A DNA stretch of 8,581 bases, from the NCBI GenBank assembly GCA_030432175.1, contig JAUIHU010000160.1:1-8581 (forward strand), in the 5' to 3' direction. The translations under genes and the position numbers were made by a program. This stretch comes from Verrucomicrobiia bacterium. Its GTDB lineage: Bacteria; Verrucomicrobiota; Verrucomicrobiia; Limisphaerales; JAUIHU01. Below are positions 1 to 6,391 of this stretch, one piece after another (within the stretch, counting starts at the first letter, position 1; every line of letters starts with the position of its first letter). A model generated the notes under the pieces. The model was not told the origin of the DNA. It searched no databases and saw only the letters and a program-made list of their open reading frames with translations.

Positions 1-1481
1 TCCAATGGTCCGTTCCAATCTTCAATCACGCCTCCTGGATATGGCGCGTACCAGTCCAGCGTCCATTCTGCAACGTTTCCAAGTATATCGTACACTCCGT
101 TGAGTCCGGAATCTTTGGTTGCTACTGGATGAGAGATGTTTTGTGAGTTGAAAGAAAACCAGCAATGATTCTGGTAGTACACCTCTTGAATAGCATTGAA
201 GATTTGTAAGGAATTTGATTCTTCCGGTTTTGGGAAAGATAGGTCGTGCATTCTGGACCTGGACGCCACATAAATCCATTCAGCCTCAGTTGGCAAGCGA
301 TAGGTAAATCCTGCCGGCAGTCTGGCTTCTTTTCTTTCATTTTCAGTGATCCACTCACAGAATTCCATCGCTTCAAACCAGCTGATTTTCTTGACGGGTT
401 CGTCCGGATGGTATCCTGAAGACAAATGCAGTTTTTGAGTCTCTGAATCAATGGCCCACCAGTTGTTTGTGTCGGTTGTTTGCTGGATTATTTCCTCAGG
501 AGGAATACTTCTGTATTTCCATAAATACTGTTCCAATGTTGTTTCCGTGGAACAGATCCAGAATCCAGACGTCAGCTTAACTATCGTCTTGTCTTTTTCA
601 TCGATGTCCTGAAAAGGACGCACTGTTCCCAATACCGTCTCCCCTGGTGGAAGCCAGATTAATTCGAGATTTAGACCGGGAAGGACCCAGTTTTCACCAG
701 GATTCGCAGGCAAACCAGGTTTGGAGAATCGTATGGGTTGACTGAAAGCGCTCTTGCTGGAGCGGTTTGTTGCTCTGACTGAGTAATAGGTTGCATCAAA
801 AGCTGGTACCGTGGGCGCCCACGCAGAAGTGATCGCTGTGTCGCTGCTCCAAATGAGCTTCTTGTCTTGCATATCCGGATCAGTTCCGCTCCAGATTTCA
901 TAACCTGTGGCCTCTTTTACATTCACCCAGGAAACTTTGGTTTCAAACTGCAGTTGAGGGTAATTTATAGACCTCCAATCCAGTTCAAGTAGAATCGGCG
1001 CAGCGATTTCAGGTGAACTTGTCTGAGTTCGGATGCCTCCACTGAAAGGACCCTTCCCTTGGGCATTGACCGCGCGGACCCAATAAAATAAGTCGATGTC
1101 AACCGGCGCAGGAGCATCCAGATATACGAGCGCATCTACTTCACCACTTCGCAGCTCAGCATCCCGTACATCTGGGGTCATTCCTCGCCAGATTTCATAA
1201 TAATCAGTATGCTCTGTTGAATTCCAGGACAGGAATATCCCCGGTTCGTTCTGAATAGTCTTCTGGCCTTTTAAACGAATTCCAGACACTTCGGCTGGTG
1301 TGGAGGTGGCGCTGGAGTTGGAATCTTCTGTAAAAGTCTGTGCATGCGCCATCAAACCCATGCTGGATATGAAGATCAGAAGCCAGGCTAAAACCAATTG
1401 TGTCCTGAGAATAAAAACACAACAAATGGTCGACCGCTGGCGACATGTTCTGTTTTTACCATCTCGTTCTAATTTCCACAT
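1..1481 (-). CDS. Secreted FN3-FN3-FGE/SUMF1-domain protein (3' end off window)
   Basis: The minus frame is open from the left edge to an ATG at 1481, giving 493 visible codons; the C-terminus lies outside the window. Residues 1-47 look like a signal peptide: basic start, hydrophobic stretch about 18-43, likely cleavage after AHA. Two fibronectin-III-like domains follow (about 64-153 and 160-252), each with the strand patterns LSW/VSW, YYEIW/GYEIW and YWVRA/YYSVRA. From about 271 an FGE-sulfatase (SUMF1-type) domain begins: GFWICSTETT at 306-315, ISW 366-368, RLPTEAEW 395-402 and GNVAEW 468-473. Known family members either oxidise a sulfatase cysteine to formylglycine or use the same C-type-lectin-like fold for binding. 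The family's two catalytic cysteines would lie beyond the edge, so activity cannot be judged; FN3 fusion suggests an extracytoplasmic role. No Shine-Dalgarno is visible; the frame stays open upstream to a stop at 1562, and GTG at 1514 is a less likely start. Confidence 0.9.
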   Translation of the reverse strand, partial: MWKLERDGKNRTCRQRSTICCVFILRTQLVLAWLLIFISSMGLMAHAQTFTEDSNSSATSTPAEVSGIRLKGQKTIQNEPGIFLSWNSTEHTDYYEIWRGMTPDVRDAELRSGEVDALVYLDAPAPVDIDLFYWVRAVNAQGKGPFSGGIRTQTSSPEIAAPILLELDWRSINYPQLQFETKVSWVNVKEATGYEIWSGTDPDMQDKKLIWSSDTAITSAWAPTVPAFDATYYSVRATNRSSKSAFSQPIRFSKPGLPANPGENWVLPGLNLELIWLPPGETVLGTVRPFQDIDEKDKTIVKLTSGFWICSTETTLEQYLWKYRSIPPEEIIQQTTDTNNWWAIDSETQKLHLSSGYHPDEPVKKISWFEAMEFCEWITENERKEARLPAGFTYRLPTEAEWIYVASRSRMHDLSFPKPEESNSLQIFNAIQEVYYQNHCWFSFNSQNISHPVATKDSGLNGVYDILGNVAEWTLDWYAPYPGGVIEDWNGPL

Positions 1482-1596
1482 AATCTTCAGGTCATCGCTT
1501 AATGAAAATTTCACAAGCACAAAATCGCACCATAGAATGAAAACGGGGAGACTTCCAGCTCATTAAAAATTCAGAATTATCGAAACTGTTTAAGAA

Positions 1597-1824
1597 TTAA
1601 AGGGGGTAGAGCGAACATTGGAGTTCTTGAGTGGCGTCGAGAGGGAGGATTGAGAGCCAGGAGTGGTCTGGATGAAGGAAAAAATCAGAGTTCTGGCAAA
1701 TATCCTGCTCATCTATATTAGCTGCTCGGCATTGGCTCACCGAGACTTGTTCATTGTGCCAGCAAATCCTTATCTTTGGCTGGCCTTGAGAATTAGTAAA
1801 AATTTCAATCACTGAAACAATCAT
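1597..1824 (-). CDS. Possible small cysteine-containing hypothetical protein (75 aa)
   Basis: An ATG at 1824 opens a 75-codon frame ending in TAA. The product starts MIVSVIEIFTNSQGQ, has four cysteines and two tryptophans, and has no signal peptide, membrane segment or family motif that I recognise. Supporting it as a gene: it fills most of the otherwise empty 366-bp gap, runs in the same direction as the FN3-FGE gene 115 bp downstream, and has a weak GGTAGG a few bases before the start. A TTG directly upstream (1827) could also start it. Against it: it is short, has no homologue I can name, and would leave only 23 bp to the divergent lipoprotein start, so that gene's promoter would have to lie inside it. 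If it is not real, 1482-1847 is simply a divergent intergenic region. Confidence 0.33.
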   Translation of the reverse strand: MIVSVIEIFTNSQGQPKIRICWHNEQVSVSQCRAANIDEQDICQNSDFFLHPDHSWLSILPLDATQELQCSLYPL

Positions 1825-1847
1825 CAACCTACCACGCTGTTGTTTGA

Positions 1848-2687
1848 ATGAAGATACAAAAAGACAATCAAGAGATTAGCACATCTCCAATTCTGGAATT
1901 TAACCCGACTTTTTCCTTTTTAGGTATCGGGATGCTTGCATTGACTCTGGCTTTTGGAGTCGGGTGTGAATCCACTGGCAATGACTCAACAGATATGGGC
2001 GAGCCGACAGTCGCCAATATCGAAGAGGACATGGAGGAAGCGGGCGAAGACCTGGGTGATGCAATGGATGAGGCAGTTGAGTCTGCTGAAGATGTAGCGG
2101 AAGAAATGGAGGAGGGTGTGGATGAAGTTGTCGATGAGTTGACCGAAGCTGAAGAGCAAGCCGCAGCGGAAGTTAAGGCCAAAGAAATGGCGGCGCTGGA
2201 AGAAAAACGTAAAGCTGAAGAGGCGTTACGTCTGAAAGAAGAGGCAGAGGCGGAAGCCAAACGGTTGAAGGAGCTGGAAGAGCAGCGCATAGCAGAGGAG
2301 CAAGCCCGACTCAAGGCAGAGGCGGAAGCTGAAGAAAAGCGATTGGCCGAGTTGGCTGCCAAACGCAAAGCAGAAGAGGAAGCGCGCCTGAAAGCAGAGG
2401 CTGAAGCCGCACGCCAGGCAGAACTTGAAGCGGCCAGACTGGCTGCTCTTGAAGCGCAAAAGAAAGCTGAAGAGGCAAAGATCCAGGCTCTCATGGCGCT
2501 GAAAGAATCCGGAGCAACCATGGAACAGTGGTCCGCTGCTCTGGCAGGTGTTGGTAAGTCTCAGATTATGAAAACTCTTGGAGCGCCAGCTTATACCACA
2601 CCCGACATCAATGCCTGGCACTATCCTGAAATGCTTGTTGGGGAGGATGGAGAAACCAAGACTACTCTGACTGTCAAATTTAAATAG
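1848..2687 (+). CDS. Putative lipoprotein with long charged coiled coil and BamE/SmpA-like C-terminus
   Basis: 279 residues. Residues 22-39 form a hydrophobic export segment ending GVGC, with Cys40 the probable lipidated residue; Gly at -3 makes this an imperfect lipobox. Residues 55-95 are very acidic (Glu/Asp/Met/Val), and 100-218 are Glu/Ala/Lys/Arg-rich helix, TolA-like in composition, with three 26-residue repeats. Residues about 222-279 resemble BamE/SmpA: GVGKSQIMKTLGAP, then a W-Y pair (257-259, AWHY) and a final strand TTLTVKF, matching the G-x(n)-LG-x-P ... W-x-Y ... TLTLTF order of BamE. The protein stops right after that strand. BamE proteins are small outer-membrane lipoproteins of the BAM complex; here a helical spacer long enough to cross much of the periplasm separates anchor from domain, so a structural or envelope-spanning role is inferred. 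ATG 1848 lacks a Shine-Dalgarno; ATG 1932 is an alternative start but would give an uncharged n-region. Confidence 0.82.
   Translation: MKIQKDNQEISTSPILEFNPTFSFLGIGMLALTLAFGVGCESTGNDSTDMGEPTVANIEEDMEEAGEDLGDAMDEAVESAEDVAEEMEEGVDEVVDELTEAEEQAAAEVKAKEMAALEEKRKAEEALRLKEEAEAEAKRLKELEEQRIAEEQARLKAEAEAEEKRLAELAAKRKAEEEARLKAEAEAARQAELEAARLAALEAQKKAEEAKIQALMALKESGATMEQWSAALAGVGKSQIMKTLGAPAYTTPDINAWHYPEMLVGEDGETKTTLTVKFK
2202..2435 (+). repeat. Three in-frame 78-bp (26-residue) repeats in the coiled coil
   Basis: Residues 119-144, 145-170 and 171-196 of the lipoprotein align without gaps. The shared pattern is xKRKAEExxRLK followed by AEAEAEAxR, ending in a Leu-containing segment. The DNA copies differ at many third positions, so the repeats are old or kept by protein-level selection rather than recently duplicated. 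The repeat length fits a continuous helix rather than separate domains. Confidence 0.75.
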
Positions 2688-2770
2688 TTCCCAATTACTA
2701 TTCTTTTCAAAATTTCCTGGAGTTGCTTGAAGTTATTTCAGGTTTCGCCAGGGGAAATAAAAAAACGAAT

Positions 2771-2806
2771 CGCTCCGAACTTTATCGTCCGGGGCGTTTG
2801 TTTTTT
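2771..2806 (+). terminator. Rho-independent terminator after the lipoprotein gene
   Basis: CGCTCCG (2771-2777) pairs with CGGGGCG (2790-2796) over seven base pairs including one T-G wobble, with a 12-nt loop. It is followed by TTTGTTTTTT. An A-run immediately upstream (AAAAAAACGAAT) means it could also work for minus-strand transcripts. It isolates the lipoprotein gene from the nitrogen block. Confidence 0.8.
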
Positions 2807-2911
2807 ATTATGACCCGGAATCATTGTCCCGCTCCTGAAAAATTAGTCCCAAAAATTTAATGGAGTACATGGGAAATCGTTTCTGTGCCTTTTTAAGCGC
2901 TAAGTCTTTTT

Positions 2912-2923
2912 TTCGGCGCCGAA
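2912..2923. promoter_or_regulatory. 12-bp perfect palindrome upstream of the sigma-54 promoter
   Basis: TTCGGCGCCGAA is a perfect palindrome about 105 bp upstream of the -24 element, a distance typical for an upstream activator site of a sigma-54 promoter. It does not match the classical NtrC consensus (TGCAC and GTGCA arms), so the binding protein is unknown. The rest of 2807-3025 holds only short implausible ORFs and an inverted repeat GCTGT-AA-ACAGC (2969-2980). Confidence 0.35.
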
Positions 2924-2984
2924 CCTGGAGTGAGTCTGTTGTAAGGAATGACGTTAATAAATATTCATGCTGTAAACAGCTTGT

Positions 2985-2997
2985 TTTCAATGGGTTA
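2985..2997 (+). promoter_or_regulatory. Candidate IHF-type site
   Basis: TTTCAATGGGTTA matches the IHF core consensus WATCAANNNNTTR at all specified positions but one. It lies between the palindrome at 2912 and the -24 element at 3027, which is where IHF normally bends DNA at sigma-54 promoters. Matches this short occur by chance, and whether the host has IHF is unknown. Confidence 0.3.
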
Positions 2998-3025
2998 AGG
3001 AATTCTTTAAAAAACTTTAAGGCTT

Positions 3026-3041
3026 CGGCATGGCGGTTGCT
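3026..3041 (+). promoter_or_regulatory. Sigma-54 (RpoN) -24/-12 promoter for amt-glnK
   Basis: CGGCATGGCGGTTGCT has GG at 3027-3028 and GC at 3039-3040 separated by exactly 10 nt. Against the consensus TGGCACG-N4-TTGCW it differs only at the first base and at the C of CAC. The predicted transcript start is near 3052, giving an amt leader of about 185 nt. Sigma-54 control under nitrogen limitation is the usual arrangement for amt-glnK operons, so context and sequence agree. The activator is not encoded in the window. Confidence 0.7.
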
Positions 3042-3068
3042 AAGTAATAAATGTCATTCGATATAGTT

Positions 3069-3105
3069 CGAATCAAATCGATTCAAGAACTGATTTAATG
3101 ATTCG
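3069..3105 (+). other. Inverted repeat in the amt leader
   Basis: CGAATCA (3069-3075) is the reverse complement of TGATTCG (3099-3105). Inside it AATC (3076-3079) can pair with GATT (3092-3095), leaving a small bulge. It would fold near the 5' end of the sigma-54 transcript. No long T-run follows, so it is not a standard terminator; a role in mRNA stability or protein binding is only a guess. Confidence 0.4.
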
Positions 3106-3181
3106 TGGCGATGGGCTGATTATTGTGTGGATTATTCTAGATAGAGAGCGTCGGCCATCCGTCCTTAAACCGGAAATTTGA

Positions 3182-3201
3182 GTTTAAGTTTTTACTTAGA
3201 C
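3182..3201 (+). other. Short hairpin just upstream of the amt start
   Basis: GTTTAAGT (3182-3189) pairs with ACTTAGAC (3194-3201) over eight base pairs including one wobble, around a TTTT loop. The 36 nt from there to the ATG are A/C-rich and probably unstructured, which suits initiation without a Shine-Dalgarno sequence. The stem is AT-rich and so weak. Confidence 0.35.
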
Positions 3202-3237
3202 AACCAAAAACAAACAAGCACCTACAACTATTATAAA

Positions 3238-4608
3238 ATGAAGCGTAAACTGACATATCTCGCTTTAATTGGAGCCTGCCTGATTCCACTGATGGGGTTC
3301 GGGCAAGAAGAAGTCGTTGCTGAGATTGTGGAAGGGCCAACGGCCACTGAAGCCAGCGACGCGGCTGCTAATGCGCTATTTACTGCAAACAACGTCTGGA
3401 TGATGCTCTGCGCGGGGCTCGTCTTTATTATGCACCTGGGTTTTGCAACTCTGGAAGCAGGTCTGACCCGCGCTAAAAATACCGTCAACATCCTGACTAA
3501 AAACGTTTTCATCATTTCTATCGGGATTCTTACATATTATTTCTTTGGATTTAATATCATGTATCCTGGGGAATTTGGAATGATTGATGGCTGGCTCGGC
3601 TTTGCAGGGTTTGGTCTGCCTGCTGGACTTGAAGAAGCCAATCAAACCATTGAATATGTTGGTGGTGGATACACTTACTGGACTGACTTCCTCTTTCAGG
3701 CGATGTTCGCTGCCACAGCTGCAACGATTGTCTCCGGAGCTGTTGCTGAGCGTATCAAACTGAGTTCGTTTTTTATCTTTTCCACTATATTTGTAGGAAT
3801 TTCTTACACGATTACTGGAAGCTGGAAATGGGGAACAGGTTGGTTAGATGCTTATGGTTTCTACGACTTTGCTGGATCCACGTTGGTTCACTCTGTTGGA
3901 GGATGGGGGGCTTTAGCTGGAGTTATTCTGCTTGGCCCAAGGTCCGGGAAGTATGTCAACGGACAACTGAAACCAATTCCAGGTCACAGTTTACCATTGG
4001 CAACAATTGGGGTGTTTCTCCTTTGGCTTGGATGGTTTGGATTTAATGGTGGATCTGTCTTGAGCGCGGATCCTGCCTTAACTTCACTCACATTGGTTAC
4101 AACTAACATAGCAGCTGCTGGTGGAGCTATTGCAGCCCTCTTTGTCAGTTGGGGATTATTGAAAAAACCAGATTTATCCATGGCCTTGAATGGAGCTTTG
4201 GCTGGTTTGGTAGGCATTACTGCTGGAGCCGATCAAATGGTTCCCTGGGAAGCTCTTGTCATTGGTTTAATTGCCGGAGTCATAGTTGTGGTTTCTGTGC
4301 TGTTTTTTGACAAATTGAAGCTGGATGACCCTGTTGGAGCAATTTCTGTTCACCTTGTATGTGGTATCTGGGGCACTTTGGCTGTTGGAATCTTTGGAGC
4401 GATGGCTGGAGGAGCTCAAATTGTCAAGCAACTCGTAGGTATTCTTTCCATTGGCGCATTTTCCTTTATTTTCGCATTTGCCCTGTTCTTTATCCTGAAA
4501 ATGGTTATGGGAATCCGGGTTTCAGAAGAGGAAGAAATAGAAGGTTTGGACTATGGCGAACATGGCGCGAAAGCCTATGCTGATTTCCAAACCATCGGAG
4601 AGAAATAA
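3238..4608 (+). CDS. amt: Ammonium transporter (Amt/Mep/Rh family) with signal peptide
   Basis: 456 residues. Residues 1-22 (MKRKLTYLALIGACLIPLMGFG) form a probable cleaved signal peptide, and the mature part has the usual 11 hydrophobic segments. Diagnostic features: LEAGLTRAKNTVNIL (72-86), SGAVAERIK (166-174), the substrate-site Asp in YDFAG (D210), and the pore twin histidines H218 (TLVHSVGG) and H372 (SVHLVCG). The cytosolic tail MGIRVSEEEEIEGLDYGEHG (424-443) is the conserved region through which GlnK blocks the channel. It imports ammonium across the inner membrane. The frame extends upstream to a TTG at 3178, but ATG 3238 is chosen because it starts exactly at a good signal peptide. 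No Shine-Dalgarno is visible. A sigma-54 promoter lies about 200 bp upstream; glnK follows after 99 bp, so co-transcription is likely. Confidence 0.97.
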   Translation: MKRKLTYLALIGACLIPLMGFGQEEVVAEIVEGPTATEASDAAANALFTANNVWMMLCAGLVFIMHLGFATLEAGLTRAKNTVNILTKNVFIISIGILTYYFFGFNIMYPGEFGMIDGWLGFAGFGLPAGLEEANQTIEYVGGGYTYWTDFLFQAMFAATAATIVSGAVAERIKLSSFFIFSTIFVGISYTITGSWKWGTGWLDAYGFYDFAGSTLVHSVGGWGALAGVILLGPRSGKYVNGQLKPIPGHSLPLATIGVFLLWLGWFGFNGGSVLSADPALTSLTLVTTNIAAAGGAIAALFVSWGLLKKPDLSMALNGALAGLVGITAGADQMVPWEALVIGLIAGVIVVVSVLFFDKLKLDDPVGAISVHLVCGIWGTLAVGIFGAMAGGAQIVKQLVGILSIGAFSFIFAFALFFILKMVMGIRVSEEEEIEGLDYGEHGAKAYADFQTIGEK

Positions 4609-4624
4609 TTCCGACTCGCCAATT

Positions 4625-4660
4625 CCGGAAACTTCTGACAACTTAACTAAAAGTTTCCGG
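4625..4660 (+). other. Perfect 10-bp inverted repeat between amt and glnK
   Basis: CCGGAAACTT (4625-4634) and AAGTTTCCGG (4651-4660) are exact reverse complements separated by 16 nt. No T-run follows, so it is not a classical terminator. It may be an intercistronic stem that protects or processes the amt mRNA and lets glnK be expressed at a different level, or it may be a dyad operator for glnK. Confidence 0.5.
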
Positions 4661-4677
4661 TTCCGATAAACCAATAA

Positions 4678-5046
<369 letters not shown>

Positions 5047-5077
5047 AGTTTCGGTTCACTAATGCTTTGTTTCTCAT

Positions 5078-5114
5078 CCCTCATCGCCTCCGGGTGGTGA
5101 GGGTTTTTTCTTTT
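5078..5114 (+). terminator. Strong rho-independent terminator after glnK
   Basis: CCCTCATCGCC (5078-5088) pairs with GGTGGTGAGGG (5093-5103) over 11 bp with two wobbles and a TCCG tetraloop. It is followed by TTTTTTCTTTT. It should end most amt-glnK transcription 31 bp before the GS-like start codon. Confidence 0.9.
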
Positions 5115-5145
5115 CGAGTTCACCTTGGAATTTCATGATGCCGCA

Positions 5146-6363
5146 ATGAACAAGACGGACGTCATTCAGTTTGCTAAGGACCGTGGAATCCAACGTGTAG
5201 AGCTGTTCTGGATTGATCTCGATCAACGATGGCGATCAATGACAATTCCATTCAGTGAAGGTCTGGTCGAAGAATTGGCTTCAAAGGGCGCTAACTGGAA
5301 AGGTGATGTTCCTGATTCTCCTTTGATGGATGGCAAGAATTGGCGCTGGACTGCAGAGAACTCGCTTTTCTGGTCATGTCCGTTTTCTGCCATTCCAACT
5401 CTGAGTTGGCTTGGGCATTTACGAGATGTTTCCGGGATCACAGACTGCGCGGAAGACGTTCGAGGTTACGCGCGTCGTGCTGAGTCTCGCTGGGTTGCAG
5501 AAGGAAATGAGTCAAAGGAGGATCTTGGCTGGCGGGCTTCTTTTTCGTTATTGAGGTTTTCTGATCCAACCTTGAGCCATTCAACAAAGGTGGGAACTGG
5601 CGCTTCTGTAACCTATGCTCCGGAAAGTTTTGTGAGAGACTTTGCTTCAGAATGGAGTTTGATGCTGGAACGTACCGGACATGGCCTGGCATGTTGGTTT
5701 TCTGATTCAGGACCGGGGAAAGTTGGTTTTGAGACTCAGTTAAAAACCGTCTGTGAAGCTGCGGACCACTGGGCGATATTGAAGCGGTTCGCTAAGTTGT
5801 CAGCTGATCAGCACATGTGGAATGCCAGTTTTCTCGCGATGACCGGGCCGGATTGTCCCGGATCTGAGGTTGTTTTTTTGACCAACATTCAAGCGTGCTT
5901 GGACAGTTCACGCGATCCGGCCCGGGATTGTTCACTTTTAGCTGTTTTTGCCAATCCAACTGTCAATTCTTTCAGAAGGATTCGATGGAAATCAGGACAG
6001 AATGACGTCCATGATTTGTCATCAGATGGAGATATGGTCCAATGGAAATCAGATGATCAAATTTTAAATTCTCAGTCTGTGTTACCCTTGTCAATTGATG
6101 GCACATTCAACCCTCACCTCTTAGTGGCGGGCTGGGTTCAAAAAGAACTTCATTTGGATGCGAAAAGCGCCAGTGTCTTTCCTTTGGAGCGCTATCCTCT
6201 TTCCGTCAGTGAGTGCTGGTCATTATTGAAAAATGTAGATTTTCTTTTGGAAAATGACGTTTTTTCGGTCGCAGGTCTCAGAGAATATCGGCGAAGGCGG
6301 CTGATTGAGGAAAACAACATTTATTTGAATCCGGGTCCAGCGGATTGGGAGTTGAATCAGTAA
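5146..6363 (+). CDS. Glutamine-synthetase-like protein lacking catalytic motifs (pseudoenzyme)
   Basis: 405 residues from ATG 5146; a TTG at 5125 would add seven. Resemblance to glutamine synthetase: the N-terminal beta-grasp pattern VELFWIDLDQRWRSMTIP (18-35), VRGYARRAESRW (105-116) aligned to the region before the active site, ANPTVNSFRRI (269-279) against the hallmark NPTTNSYKRL, and the C-terminal order D-x3-NP-x-L (318-325), VF...LREYRRRR (372-385) and a closing P-x(n)-WEL. By eye, the functional motifs are gone: the E-x-E metal site becomes R130-A-S132, the HHEVA/QNE glutamates fall on CWFSDS/GPGK, the catalytic MHCHMS falls on VVFLTN, and the RNRSxSIRIP and EVRFPD arginine/glutamate sites are absent. 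The known fold with no active site suggests a regulatory or decoy role; that role is inference. It directly follows glnK past a terminator and is convergent with the response regulator (28-bp gap without a terminator). Confidence 0.75.
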   Translation: MNKTDVIQFAKDRGIQRVELFWIDLDQRWRSMTIPFSEGLVEELASKGANWKGDVPDSPLMDGKNWRWTAENSLFWSCPFSAIPTLSWLGHLRDVSGITDCAEDVRGYARRAESRWVAEGNESKEDLGWRASFSLLRFSDPTLSHSTKVGTGASVTYAPESFVRDFASEWSLMLERTGHGLACWFSDSGPGKVGFETQLKTVCEAADHWAILKRFAKLSADQHMWNASFLAMTGPDCPGSEVVFLTNIQACLDSSRDPARDCSLLAVFANPTVNSFRRIRWKSGQNDVHDLSSDGDMVQWKSDDQILNSQSVLPLSIDGTFNPHLLVAGWVQKELHLDAKSASVFPLERYPLSVSECWSLLKNVDFLLENDVFSVAGLREYRRRRLIEENNIYLNPGPADWELNQ

Positions 6364-6391
6364 ACTGGGAAGATGCGGGTCGATAAACAGT

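Noticed and set aside
1300..1566. 88-codon plus-strand ORF opposite the FN3-FGE N-terminus
   Set aside because: It is antisense to the signal peptide and first FN3 of a well-supported gene and has no domain features.
1868..2521. 217-codon minus-strand ORF antisense to the lipoprotein coiled coil
   Set aside because: Its Ser/Ala-rich product is just the complement of GAA/GCT-rich codons; long shadow frames are expected opposite Glu/Ala/Lys repeats.
2226..2621. 131-codon minus-strand ORF in another frame over the same repeats
   Set aside because: Low-complexity Phe/Leu/Cys/Ser shadow of the coiled-coil codons, with no recognisable motif or start context.
2860..3066. 68-codon plus-strand ORF upstream of amt
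   Set aside because: It runs across the sigma-54 promoter and candidate enhancer sites, has no ribosome-binding signal, and its product has no domain character.
3178..3237. Upstream TTG extension of amt (20 residues)
   Set aside because: It would put a polar segment before a good signal peptide and covers the leader hairpin; ATG 3238 is better.
5984..6056. Short direct repeat ATGGAAATCAG occurring twice in the GS-like gene
   Set aside because: The 11-bp match encodes a repeated Trp-Lys-Ser inside a divergent loop; flanks are not similar, so it is not evidence of a duplication or mobile-element footprint.
6364..6391. Terminator in the convergent gap between the GS-like gene and the response regulator
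   Set aside because: No stem with a T-run could be found in these 28 bases.
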